In this document: positions 1 through 7,150 of the stretch, piece after piece
How positions within the stretch are numbered: the stretch's first letter is position 1
How the letters are laid out: each line of letters opens with the position of its first letter
Origin: Phycisphaerae bacterium
GTDB taxonomy: Bacteria > Planctomycetota > Phycisphaerae > Tepidisphaerales > Tepidisphaeraceae
NCBI GenBank assembly: GCA_014380825.1
Contig: JACMJD010000313.1
Coordinates: forward strand, 1-7,451
Direction: 5' to 3'
Length of the DNA: 7,451 nt
Position numbers and translations under genes: made by a program
Notes under the pieces: generated by a model
Seen by the model: only the letters and a program-made list of their open reading frames with translations
Told to the model about the DNA's origin: nothing
Databases searched by the model: none

Positions 1-1015
1 CCCACGCGACATCGCCGCGCGCCCGCGCTTCGGCGTAAGCGGGCCAGAGCGGGATCAGGAAGAATCCGATGAGCACCGTGACGATCGAGAATAATCGAAA
101 CGGCACGTTGTATTCCGTCACGGCTTGCGGCCCGAGAATTCGCGTGAGGACGAAGCTGTCGGAGGTGTACCCCACGGCGATGCTCGCGCCGATGACGAAG
201 AACAACACGCTTGCCTTCAGCAGCCGCGTCGCGGTCGGCCAATGAAAATCGCGCCACGCGGGCGTGAGCCAGCGGCGCTGGAATCCGAAGAGGTAGATCG
301 CGTTGATCCCGCGCACGACCAACGACGCGCCAAGCCAGAAGATCGTCAGGCCCACAAGTCCGTAACCAAGCCGGATCGAGATAAAAATCCCCAACAGTCC
401 TAGCGCACTCATGCCCGCCTGGACAACGTTAGGCACGAAGCCTTCCTGATATCCGAGGTGCGTGGCCTGCACGACGTTGAGCGGCAGGCCGATCAGGAAC
501 AGCGCGACGCACCACGCCATGGCCGGGCCGGCTTCCGTCATCGCCAGCGGCAACTGCGCCTTGAACAGACTCGCCCAATCGACCATCGGATAAACCGCCG
601 CGAAGATCGCACCCAGACAGATCGCCGCGAACGTCGTGATGAACAGCGCGCTGGACACTATGCGCCTTGCCTGCGTGCGATCATCGTTTCCCTGCGCCGC
701 GGCAAGCTGGCTGATCATGCCGCTGCCCAGGCCCAGGTCGCTGATCGCCAGCATACCCATGAGGGCGGTGATCGTTTGCCACAAGCCATAACGTTCCTGC
801 CCGAGATAATTCAGCGCCAGCGGGACGTAAACAAACATGCACAGCGAATAAATCGCCTTGGCGCCGAATGACGCCGTCGCGGACAAGACGATGCGGCGAT
901 GCCGCTCGTTGGCGCGCCCGCCTTCGGTTGTGGTGTCGAATGGACGAAATCGCAGCAGCGATAAATAGCCGCGCAGTCGTGTGAACAAGCCGACTTGTTT
1001 CGTGGCCGATGTCAT
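1..1015 (-). CDS. Wzx-type polysaccharide flippase (MOP/MVF superfamily), C-terminus cut by window edge
   Basis: This is an inner-membrane transporter expected to flip undecaprenyl-linked repeat units to the periplasm. The 338 visible residues begin at the ATG at 1015-1013 and stay open to base 1. A basic cytoplasmic N-terminus (about 1-42) is followed by hydrophobic segments near 43-68, 80-100, 120-143, 165-185, 195-215, 218-242, 267-285 and 305-325. That is about eight of the 12-14 usual for the family. The stretch at residues 71-98, with LGQERYGLWQ followed by ISDLGLGSG, matches the family pattern of a G-x-E-x-YGLW helix leading into a D-L-G-L-G motif. The start codon overlaps the stop of the upstream glycosyltransferase as ATGA (1015-1012), which fixes the start and suggests translational coupling. 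Wzx fits the neighbouring Wzy-like, transferase and epimerase genes. Which sugar unit it carries cannot be read from sequence. A different MOP member (for example a MATE efflux pump) is unlikely in this context. Confidence 0.9.
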   Translation of the reverse strand, partial: MTSATKQVGLFTRLRGYLSLLRFRPFDTTTEGGRANERHRRIVLSATASFGAKAIYSLCMFVYVPLALNYLGQERYGLWQTITALMGMLAISDLGLGSGMISQLAAAQGNDDRTQARRIVSSALFITTFAAICLGAIFAAVYPMVDWASLFKAQLPLAMTEAGPAMAWCVALFLIGLPLNVVQATHLGYQEGFVPNVVQAGMSALGLLGIFISIRLGYGLVGLTIFWLGASLVVRGINAIYLFGFQRRWLTPAWRDFHWPTATRLLKASVLFFVIGASIAVGYTSDSFVLTRILGPQAVTEYNVPFRLFSIVTVLIGFFLIPLWPAYAEARARGDVAW

Positions 1016-2073
1016 CGCTTGCCCAGCGCCGCCAGAAGTGCGTCCGCGCGCGCGGACCAGGTCAGGTTGCTCAGATCGTACTCGACATCCGATTCCGTCG
1101 CGGGCGACTTCATCGCCGCTTCGATCGCATCGGCGAAACTCTGCGCGGTCGGTTCAACGTAGATTCCTTTGTCGCCCAACACTTCCGCGACCTCACCCAC
1201 CTTGTTTGCAATCACCGGTCGCTTCGCCTGCACGTAGGCGAACGTCTTGCTCGGACAGCGGCACAGGTTCAGCAGCGTTTCGCGGATCGGAAACAGCAGC
1301 ACGCGCGCGTGCCGCAAGTGCCGCCACAGGTCGTCGCCGGATTGATAGCCAACCAGATGCAAGTTCGTCAGCTCGTTCTTTGCGACAAACTCACGCATCC
1401 TCGGCATGTCGTCCCCGTCTCCCACAAGCGTGATGTTCGGACGAAGACCTTGCTGCTGAAGCAGCAAGGCCGCTTCCAGCAGCAGGCCGTGATCGTAGAT
1501 CGAGTAAAAGCTGCCCATGTAAACCGCCGCGGGCTCCGCGTGCGGGGAATGTCCGTCAGCGGATTGCTGAAGATACGTCGCGTATGGAATGTATTCGGCG
1601 TCGAGGTTGAACAGATCCTTGAACTGCTTCTGCAAATACCGACTGGCAACGACGAGCAGCATCGACCGGTTCCGCATCCAGCGATCGAGGAACTTCTCGC
1701 GCGCGCGCCGATGCAACGAAAGCTGATCGCGCCGCGCTGGCCATTCATCCCAATCGCCGACAACTTTCTGATTCGGCATACCCGCCAGCGCGAGCCATGC
1801 CTTGATCGAAGGGTTCAGCACGTGCACAAAGTCCGCGCTGATCTGCTTTATCAATTTTCGACGCGTCGCGATCTGACGGAGTGATGATGGGTTCGGCGTG
1901 TAAACCACCTGCGCCTTCGGCGAAACGTTCAGCTTCTCGTGGTTGTACGGTACGTCATCGACCAGGTAGGTCACGCGATGTTCGCGCGCGAGAAACTCGT
2001 TGCCGATCTCGCGCATGCGCACCATCGATGCGTTGCCCTGCCACGTGCCGGATGTGAAGAAGCAGTAGTGCAT
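1012..2073 (-). CDS. GT-B fold glycosyltransferase (GT4-like), second of a tandem pair
   Basis: This 353-residue cytoplasmic protein starts at ATG 2073-2071 and probably transfers a nucleotide-activated sugar to a lipid-linked acceptor. The C-terminal half has the GT-B nucleotide-sugar domain: a strand ITLVGDGDDM (214-223), then LHLVGYQSGDDLW (238-250), then LLFPIRETLLNLCRCPSKTF (259-278), and AKRPVIANKVGEV (283-295). The N-terminal half carries a VDD (38-40), FVHVLNP (82-88) and a DWDEWPAR stretch (107-114). The glutamate of the usual GT4 K-x-x-E-Y motif is alanine here (K276, A279, Y280). It is clearly paralogous to the gene just upstream: both begin MHYCF and about half of aligned residues are identical. 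The Shine-Dalgarno is weak (GCAAGG, only three bases before the ATG). A long palindrome fills the gap upstream, and its stop overlaps the flippase start. Donor and acceptor are unknown. A dideoxyhexose is possible given the epimerase. Confidence 0.88.
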   Translation of the reverse strand: MHYCFFTSGTWQGNASMVRMREIGNEFLAREHRVTYLVDDVPYNHEKLNVSPKAQVVYTPNPSSLRQIATRRKLIKQISADFVHVLNPSIKAWLALAGMPNQKVVGDWDEWPARRDQLSLHRRAREKFLDRWMRNRSMLLVVASRYLQKQFKDLFNLDAEYIPYATYLQQSADGHSPHAEPAAVYMGSFYSIYDHGLLLEAALLLQQQGLRPNITLVGDGDDMPRMREFVAKNELTNLHLVGYQSGDDLWRHLRHARVLLFPIRETLLNLCRCPSKTFAYVQAKRPVIANKVGEVAEVLGDKGIYVEPTAQSFADAIEAAMKSPATESDVEYDLSNLTWSARADALLAALGKR

Positions 2074-2082
2074 TTGCCTTGC

Positions 2083-2155
2083 TCGCCGCTTGCGGGTCGC
2101 AGATCAGGCGATTCAAGCTCTCGAATCGCCGCATCTGGGACGCCGCAAGCGGCGA
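2083..2155. repeat. 73-bp imperfect palindrome (REP/MITE-like element or intra-operon hairpin)
   Basis: The left arm (2083-2114) and right arm (2123-2155) are near-perfect inverted copies around an 8-base loop (2115-2122). The outer 13 bp are exact (2083-2095 TCGCCGCTTGCGG against 2143-2155), and so are the inner 8 bp (2107-2114 GGCGATTC against 2123-2130). The middle pairs with one extra base and about three mismatches. The element fills almost all of the 88-bp gap between the paralogous transferases, starting 6 bases after one stop codon (in transcript direction) and ending 9 bases before the next start. No T-run follows on either strand, so it does not look like an intrinsic terminator. 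In the minus-strand transcript it would fold into a stem of about 32 bp. Whether it is a dispersed repeat cannot be seen from one copy. Confidence 0.8.
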
Positions 2156-2161
2156 AGACCC

Positions 2162-3241
2162 TCACAGCAGACGTCGCTGTCGCAGCGCGTTCAGCAGATC
2201 GTCCGTCCGCGCGGACCACGTTTGTCCCGTCAGATCATATTCGACATCGCCGCGCGGTTCGCTCAGCGCGCGATCGATCGCATCGGCGAACGCTTCGGGC
2301 GTCGTCTCGACGTATGTCGCATTCTCGCGCAATAGTTCTTCCACCTCGCCCACCCGGTTCGCGATGATCGGCCGGCGCGCCTGGGCGTAGGCGAAGGTCT
2401 TGCTCGGACCTCGGCAGAGGTTCTGCAAGGTCGGGCGGATCGGAAACAACAGCACGGTTCCGTGTCGCACGTGCCGCCAGAGATCATCGCCGGCAAGAAA
2501 GCCCGTGAGCGTGACGTTCGCGAAATTCCCATCGCGCACCCACTGCCGCCACTTTTCCAGGTCCGGACCTGATCCGATGACATACAGCGGCGGTTGCTTG
2601 CCGCGATCCTTCAGCAGCTTCATCGCGTGAAACACCAGATCGTGGTCGTACGTCGAGTCGTATAAGTTCCCCAGGTACACGGCCGTCGGTTGCGTGTAGG
2701 GCGATTCGCCGTCCGGGCGGCGCGATTCCAGATACGTCGCGAACGGCACGTACGCCGCATCGATATCGAACTGCCGCTTGAACTCCGCCTGAAGATATTT
2801 GCTGGCTACCACGTGCAGGACAGCGCTCTTCCGCGCCCAGCGATCCGCCGAGCGCGCGAGTATCGTTTGGATGGGCGGCCGTTTCCCGCGCGCCTGCCAC
2901 ATGTCCCAATCCGCCACCAGCTTGCCGCGCGCGGCGCTGGAACCAACCAGCGCCAGCCACGCTTTGGGCAATGGATTCAACACGTGAACGAAATCGGCGT
3001 TCACGTCGCGAAGCGTTTGTCGTCGCGACGAAATCTGCTTCAGCGAACGCGGATTCGGCGTGAACGCGACGCGCGCCTTCTCATGCAATCTCAAATTCTT
3101 CGGATCGCGATTGAACGGAATATCGTCGACGACATACGTGACATCGATCCCCCGCTTGCACATCTCACTGCCGAATTCGCGCAGCCGAACAAAGCTCGAT
3201 GCACCCTCCCACGAGCCGACAGTTGGAAAGCAGTAATGCAC
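2162..3241 (-). CDS. GT-B fold glycosyltransferase (GT4-like), first of a tandem pair, GTG start
   Basis: This 359-residue predicted cytoplasmic sugar transferase is the paralogue of the gene at 1012-2073. The start is GTG (3241-3239). It gives MHYCFPTVGSWEG, which aligns exactly with the ATG start of its paralogue, and it lies 6 bases after the epimerase stop, so the two are surely co-transcribed. The C-terminal donor domain shows LYVIGSGPDLEKW (219-231), VTLTGFLAGDDLWRH (243-257), LLFPIRPTLQNLCRGPSKTF (264-283) and ARRPIIANRVGEVEEL (288-303). The N-terminal domain shows VDD (38-40), FVHVLNP (84-90) and DWDMWQARG (111-119). As in the paralogue, the family's conserved glutamate before the Tyr of the K-x-x-E-Y motif is alanine (K281, A284, Y285), so the UDP/CDP-sugar ribose contact must differ. 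The two copies probably add two successive or related sugars. The donor is not determinable here. Confidence 0.88.
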   Translation of the reverse strand: MHYCFPTVGSWEGASSFVRLREFGSEMCKRGIDVTYVVDDIPFNRDPKNLRLHEKARVAFTPNPRSLKQISSRRQTLRDVNADFVHVLNPLPKAWLALVGSSAARGKLVADWDMWQARGKRPPIQTILARSADRWARKSAVLHVVASKYLQAEFKRQFDIDAAYVPFATYLESRRPDGESPYTQPTAVYLGNLYDSTYDHDLVFHAMKLLKDRGKQPPLYVIGSGPDLEKWRQWVRDGNFANVTLTGFLAGDDLWRHVRHGTVLLFPIRPTLQNLCRGPSKTFAYAQARRPIIANRVGEVEELLRENATYVETTPEAFADAIDRALSEPRGDVEYDLTGQTWSARTDDLLNALRQRRLL

Positions 3242-3247
3242 GAGTTT

Positions 3248-4294
3248 CTACGCGCCAACCAGCTCGCGATAGATTTGCTCCAGTGGCTTCGTGATCTCCC
3301 AACCCGGATAGTGCGATTTGAACTTGCTCATGTCCGAGATGTAGCAGATGTGATCGCCCTTGCGGTTTTCGTCCTTGTAGCTGTGCTGCATTTTCTTGCC
3401 GGTCAAACCCTCGGCCGCTTTGATCGCTTCGATCATGCTGCACGAATTCTGCCGGCAGCCGCCGAGGTTATAGACTTCGCCGGGGCGGGGATTCTTGGCG
3501 AAGGTTTCGAACGCGCTGATCACGTCGAAGCTGTGGATGTTGTCGCGGACTTGTTTGCCCTTGTAGCCGAAGATCGTGTACTGGCCGCCTTCCTTGGCGA
3601 CTTTGAAGAGATAGTTCAAAAAGCCGTGCAGTTCGACGCCGCTGTGGTTCGGGCCGGTCAGGCATCCGCCGCGGAAGGTGCCGGTTTTGATGCCGAAGTA
3701 TTTGCCGTATTCCTGGCACAACACGTCGGCAGCCACTTTGCTGGCGCCGAACACGCTGTGCAGGCAGCGGTCGATCCGCATGTCTTCGCGCACGCCGTTG
3801 AAATCTGATTTGTCGGCGTAGTCCCAGCGCGTTTCGAGTTCCTTCAGCGGCAGCTCGTTCGGCACGTCGCCGTAGACCTTGTTCGTGCTCATGAAGATGA
3901 ACACGGGATCGCACTGGTTCGCATCGCGCGCCAAGCGCGTGGCTTCAAGCAGATTGAGCGTGCCGACCGCGTTCACATCGAAGTCATCATACGGTCGCTT
4001 GGCCGCCAGGTCGTGCGAGGGTTGGGCAGCGGCGTGCACGATCAAGTTGGGCTTCAGATCCGCGATCAGTTTCACGACCGCGGCGCGGTCGCGAATATCG
4101 AGTTGGTTGTGATGGAAATTCTTCGTCGCGCTCTTGAGACGATTCAAGTTCCAAGTGGTGTCGCCCTTGGGGCCGAAGAAATCGGCGCGCATGTTGTTGT
4201 CGACGCCGAACACACGCCACCCGCGCTGGTCGAAATACGAGACCGCTTCAGAGCCGATCAAACCGCTGGAACCGGTAACGAGGACAGAGTTCAT
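3248..4294 (-). CDS. CDP-paratose 2-epimerase-like NAD-dependent sugar epimerase (extended SDR)
   Basis: This 348-residue extended short-chain dehydrogenase/reductase resembles CDP-paratose 2-epimerase (CDP-tyvelose synthesis), which uses tightly bound NAD+ to invert C2 of a CDP-3,6-dideoxyhexose. The Rossmann motif TGSSGLIG is at 7-14 and the acidic end of strand 2 is D32 in VDNNMR. DIRD is at 66-69, the AAAQPSHD stretch at 88-95, and the family-typical STNKVYGD at 136-143. Length is close to that of Salmonella RfbE (about 338). Further family blocks are [17 protein letters not shown] (208-224), [16 protein letters not shown] (242-257), VYNLGG (274-279) and GDHICYISD (313-321). The catalytic Y-x-x-x-K reads F182-G-A-S-K186, so the usual tyrosine is phenylalanine. 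The ATG start (4294-4292) puts the Rossmann strand at residue 3 as expected. No clear Shine-Dalgarno is seen. Genes for the earlier CDP-dideoxysugar steps are absent from the window, so the true substrate may be a different NDP-sugar. Confidence 0.87.
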   Translation of the reverse strand: MNSVLVTGSSGLIGSEAVSYFDQRGWRVFGVDNNMRADFFGPKGDTTWNLNRLKSATKNFHHNQLDIRDRAAVVKLIADLKPNLIVHAAAQPSHDLAAKRPYDDFDVNAVGTLNLLEATRLARDANQCDPVFIFMSTNKVYGDVPNELPLKELETRWDYADKSDFNGVREDMRIDRCLHSVFGASKVAADVLCQEYGKYFGIKTGTFRGGCLTGPNHSGVELHGFLNYLFKVAKEGGQYTIFGYKGKQVRDNIHSFDVISAFETFAKNPRPGEVYNLGGCRQNSCSMIEAIKAAEGLTGKKMQHSYKDENRKGDHICYISDMSKFKSHYPGWEITKPLEQIYRELVGA

Positions 4295-4357
4295 GGGGTG
4301 CGGAAATATACCGGATCAGGCGGCGTTTCGCGCTAGTTGCACGATTAGCTATGCGGG

Positions 4358-5764
4358 CTAGTTGTAGCTGTGCCCGACCGGTCGGCCGTAGTCGTCAAAA
4401 TCGGGGATCGCCAGTGCATCGTTGATGACCGGGAACGCGCCGCCCGTGCCATCATATCCGGGCATGAAGCCGTACTCGGCGTTCAGGCGCAGCGCGGTAA
4501 GCTGCATATCGCGCACCTTGAAGCACATCCCGGAAATCAGCCCGATCATCATGGCCATTCGATAACCATTGAAGCTCGCCGTTGCCATGCCCAGCACGCC
4601 CTGCTGCACGCCCGCGACAATTCCCAATCCGCCGATGAGCACCGAAGCGCGATCGTTTCCGGCGCGCACGAGCTTCATGCCGACGAACACCGGACTCCAA
4701 ACGGCCAGCACGACACCGAGAAATCCGATGATGCCGACCTGCACCAACGTGCTGCTATATGCATTGTGGTGAAAGCCAAAACCGACGGCCGAATCCAAAC
4801 CGGTCGACTCCTGCGCGCCGAAGCCTCGGCCCATCAGCGGATTCACGAGCCACATTTCCAGTTCGACCTGAATGGCCGGCAGGCGCGTGTCCCATGCTTT
4901 CTGGTCGCTTTGTTTCAGTCGTTCGCTTGGCAGCAGCGAGATCACGCGGTCTTCAAACGTCTTGTGGAAGTTTCGCCCGGTTGCCGCCGACGCAACGTGC
5001 AGACCGATCCACAGGCTCAAGACCAGCGCGATCGCGGCAAGGATGAGTCGGAAGCCCTGCCTGATCCGCTGCCCGGGCCGCAGCCCCAGCGGCACCGCCC
5101 CGATCGCGGCCACCTGCGCCACCCAGTCGCTGCGATGCAGCGGCGCCAGCTGTCCGATGAAGCAGAAGCCGGCCAATACCAGCGCGATCGGCGTGGGGAA
5201 CAATCTGGTCCCCGACAAGACCGAATACAGCAGCAGCGCGCAAGCGACGCCGGCGTAAACCGTGACGAACTGCACGGTTCGCAGCGCGTTCGTATCGCCG
5301 TGCAGCGCGTACCGTTCCGATCCGCGCGCGAACGCGGTGAGCAGAAAGATCGCGGTCCCAATGCCGGCAAATATGAATGCGTATGGAATCTTCGAGGCGG
5401 CTTTCATCGACGGGATCAAGCGGTATCCCGTGTAGACGGCCGCAAGCATTCCGAAGAACTCGCGCGAGAAGATCAGTTTCCAGCGAAGCGCCGCGTCGTG
5501 AAAGAACATGCCGAGCATGCCCATCAACTGCCCGATGACCAGGCACAACATGCAGATGACGAAGACGGGATGCGTGCGATCGACCGGGTCATTCGTGGGC
5601 TTGTGCGAGCCGCCGACGAAAATCGCGACGGTGAAGCCAAGGATCAGCATGGCTTCCATGATCCCGACCGGCACGCCGGCGATCTCGACGCGATAGATGT
5701 TCTGAAAGCCAGCCGAGCTGACACTCGCATTGAGTATCGTATATATGAAGAGCAGTAGTACCAT
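4358..5764 (-). CDS. Wzy polymerase / O-antigen ligase-like polytopic membrane protein
   Basis: This 468-residue integral membrane protein probably polymerises or ligates polysaccharide units on the periplasmic face. Hydrophobic segments lie near 1-18, 32-52, 66-88, 104-118, 127-146, 166-186, 190-208, 237-257, 338-361, 374-394 and 397-416. The large loop at about 258-337 carries the Wzy_C/O-antigen-ligase signature: a W-containing helix leading to NPLMGRGFG (308-316), then GFHHNAYSSTLVQVGIIGFLG (330-350) with the family's H-N pair at 333-334. After the last membrane helix comes an unusual polar tail of about 50 residues (418-468), rich in D, G, Y and P. The start at ATG 5764-5762 places the first helix right at the N-terminus. 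No strong ribosome binding site is visible. The gene is 127 bp downstream of the acyltransferase and 63 bp upstream of the epimerase. Sequence alone does not separate polymerase from ligase, but a neighbouring flippase favours Wzy. Confidence 0.85.
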   Translation of the reverse strand: MVLLLFIYTILNASVSSAGFQNIYRVEIAGVPVGIMEAMLILGFTVAIFVGGSHKPTNDPVDRTHPVFVICMLCLVIGQLMGMLGMFFHDAALRWKLIFSREFFGMLAAVYTGYRLIPSMKAASKIPYAFIFAGIGTAIFLLTAFARGSERYALHGDTNALRTVQFVTVYAGVACALLLYSVLSGTRLFPTPIALVLAGFCFIGQLAPLHRSDWVAQVAAIGAVPLGLRPGQRIRQGFRLILAAIALVLSLWIGLHVASAATGRNFHKTFEDRVISLLPSERLKQSDQKAWDTRLPAIQVELEMWLVNPLMGRGFGAQESTGLDSAVGFGFHHNAYSSTLVQVGIIGFLGVVLAVWSPVFVGMKLVRAGNDRASVLIGGLGIVAGVQQGVLGMATASFNGYRMAMMIGLISGMCFKVRDMQLTALRLNAEYGFMPGYDGTGGAFPVINDALAIPDFDDYGRPVGHSYN

Positions 5765-5891
5765 GCAGTCAACTCATCATCGGCACAGACGCTATAGGTG
5801 TCGAGCGGTACATCGTTACGGGCTAGATGCGAAGCGGGTTCACGGTTTCAACAACCCGGATTCAAAATGACGCCGCACCGTCGCAAGTGTT

Positions 5892-7070
5892 TCATTCAGG
5901 CGGCTTTGTACGGAAACCGGGCGGCCAAAACTGGTTGGCCGTCACGAGGTTCCGGGCGAAGCGACGCTCGATGAACTGGAACATCAGCATCGCCCCAAAA
6001 ACCGCCGCGGCAAGGCCTCCGATCCTCGAAGTTGCCAAATAAACCGCATTTTTGCCCGGCGTGGCAAAGGAAATCAGGTAATTGACCGTGAAAAACGCCG
6101 TGAAATGGATCAGAAACAGCGAGTACGACCGCTCGCCGATCCACAACATCAGCGGCGAGCTCAGCGTTTTCGCCAGCCTGGTTCGTGGCGACCATGCCAG
6201 GATGATCACGCCGCCGTACAAGAAACCGTAACCGATGTGATAGTCGAGCCGAGCTTCCGCCGTCGCCAGCAGGATGTAAATGGTGCCGAAGATCACCATC
6301 GCCCACCCCAGCGAGCGTGGCCAGTCATACTTGGCGATCGCGATTCCTAGCAAAAAGCACGATGAGTAGACCGCCAAGTGCTGGAACGAGGTCCAAGCGT
6401 TCGGCCGGGCGAAATCCACCCATCGATTGATCCAGATTCCCAGCGCCATGCAGAGGATCGCCATCGCAGCGAAGAAGAGCCGATCCATCTTCCGCCACGC
6501 GAACAGCGGCAGCAGCAGCGGGACGATCAGGTAGAACAAACCCTCAACGCTCAGGCTCCACCACGCCACGTTGTAGTGCGGCCAGCCGAAGCTCACGATC
6601 CCAAGCTGCTGTGCGACCCCGGTGAAGCTGAACTCAGCGTGCGGATTTTCGCGCGTCACCCAGGTCGGAAAGCGGATGTACACAAACGCCAGCAACGCTT
6701 CGAGGCCAAGCGCCACCAGATAAGGCGGGAACAATCGCTCCACACGACGGCGCAGATATGAATTGGTGTTGAATTTCCGTCGCCCGCGCAGGTATGGCCG
6801 AAGCAGCACGACGCCACTCAGCACGAAGAACAGTTCGACACCCGAGCCGGTCGTCTGCGCGAGGAGATTCGAGAAATACACGAACCCGTGATTCGCCAGC
6901 CAGAGCTTCAGCGGTTCGCCGAGCAGATGATGAAACATCACCAGCCCGACCGCGACCGCGCGCAGGCCGTCCAGCTGATGAAACCGTTCCGGCGGCGCAC
7001 TGACATTGGCCGGCGCGGGTTCAGGCGCGCTCGGATCGATCGAGGCGGAATGAGTCGTGACGCTGCTCAA
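5892..7070 (-). CDS. Acyltransferase-3 family membrane O-acyltransferase
   Basis: This polytopic enzyme of the acyltransferase-3 family (PF01757 type) is expected to O-acetylate or acylate sugars of the neighbouring polysaccharide. Numbering from the TTG at 7070: HQLDGLRAVAVGLVMFHH (31-48) holds the family R-x9-H motif (R37, H47). GVELFFVLSGVVL follows at 77-89, then YLRRRVERLFPPYL (105-118), WSLSVEGLFYLIVP (171-184) with the conserved S-V-E, and IGERSYSLFLIHF (311-323). FIERRF (366-371) sits near the end. About ten hydrophobic helices and a length of 392 residues are normal. The frame also reaches an ATG at 7178 (428 residues). That extension is arginine-rich, lies upstream of the best promoter and overlaps the divergent gene by 16 bases, so I prefer TTG 7070. 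No in-frame ATG or GTG exists between the two. A Pro/Ala-rich linker (about 11-28) precedes the first helix. The acyl donor and target sugar are unknown. Confidence 0.87.
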   Translation of the reverse strand: MSSVTTHSASIDPSAPEPAPANVSAPPERFHQLDGLRAVAVGLVMFHHLLGEPLKLWLANHGFVYFSNLLAQTTGSGVELFFVLSGVVLLRPYLRGRRKFNTNSYLRRRVERLFPPYLVALGLEALLAFVYIRFPTWVTRENPHAEFSFTGVAQQLGIVSFGWPHYNVAWWSLSVEGLFYLIVPLLLPLFAWRKMDRLFFAAMAILCMALGIWINRWVDFARPNAWTSFQHLAVYSSCFLLGIAIAKYDWPRSLGWAMVIFGTIYILLATAEARLDYHIGYGFLYGGVIILAWSPRTRLAKTLSSPLMLWIGERSYSLFLIHFTAFFTVNYLISFATPGKNAVYLATSRIGGLAAAVFGAMLMFQFIERRFARNLVTANQFWPPGFRTKPPE

Positions 7071-7120
7071 CTTCGTGCGCGTAAGCCTGTGCGAATGAAT
7101 CCGGGAGCAAAGGCGATTTC

Positions 7121-7150
7121 TTGACGCTCTGCGCGGGCGAATGATAGACT
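7121..7150 (+). promoter_or_regulatory. Candidate sigma70-type promoter for the plus-strand gene
   Basis: TTGACG (7121-7126, five of six bases of the -35 consensus) is followed after 18 bases by TAGACT (7145-7150, four of six of the -10 consensus). Initiation would fall near 7156-7158, only about 5-7 bases before the ATG at 7163. This would leave no room for a Shine-Dalgarno site and implies an almost leaderless message. It rests on consensus matching by eye only. Confidence 0.4.

Noticed and set aside
125..871. Two plus-strand open frames (125-403 and 458-871)
   Set aside because: Both are antisense to the partial flippase and very charged, with no family resemblance.
1009..1884. A 291-codon plus-strand open frame opposite the second glycosyltransferase
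   Set aside because: No motif and Arg/Gln/His-rich composition. The minus-strand gene explains the region.
2083..2155. The long palindrome as an intrinsic terminator
   Set aside because: No run of T follows the stem on either strand, and a downstream operon gene starts 9 bases later.
2690..3808. A 372-codon plus-strand open frame spanning a glycosyltransferase and the epimerase
   Set aside because: It crosses two well-supported minus-strand genes and shows no domain. The Ala/Val-rich second half is the antisense of the epimerase.
4332..4364. Direct repeat GCTAGTTG (4332-4339 and 4357-4364) around the Wzy-like stop codon
   Set aside because: Only 8 bases long, with no flanking element. Probably chance or a small local duplication.
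4370..5758. A 462-codon plus-strand open frame covering almost the whole Wzy-like gene in antisense
   Set aside because: Its product is rich in Arg, His, Asp and Gln with no recognisable domain or membrane segment, while the opposite strand encodes a clear polytopic protein with Wzy_C motifs. It is a high-GC shadow.
5835..5858. Inverted repeat CGGGTT/AACCCG in the 127-bp gap between the acyltransferase and the Wzy-like gene, considered as a terminator
   Set aside because: A 6-bp stem with a 12-base loop and no following T-run is too weak. I see no convincing terminator or promoter in 5765-5891.
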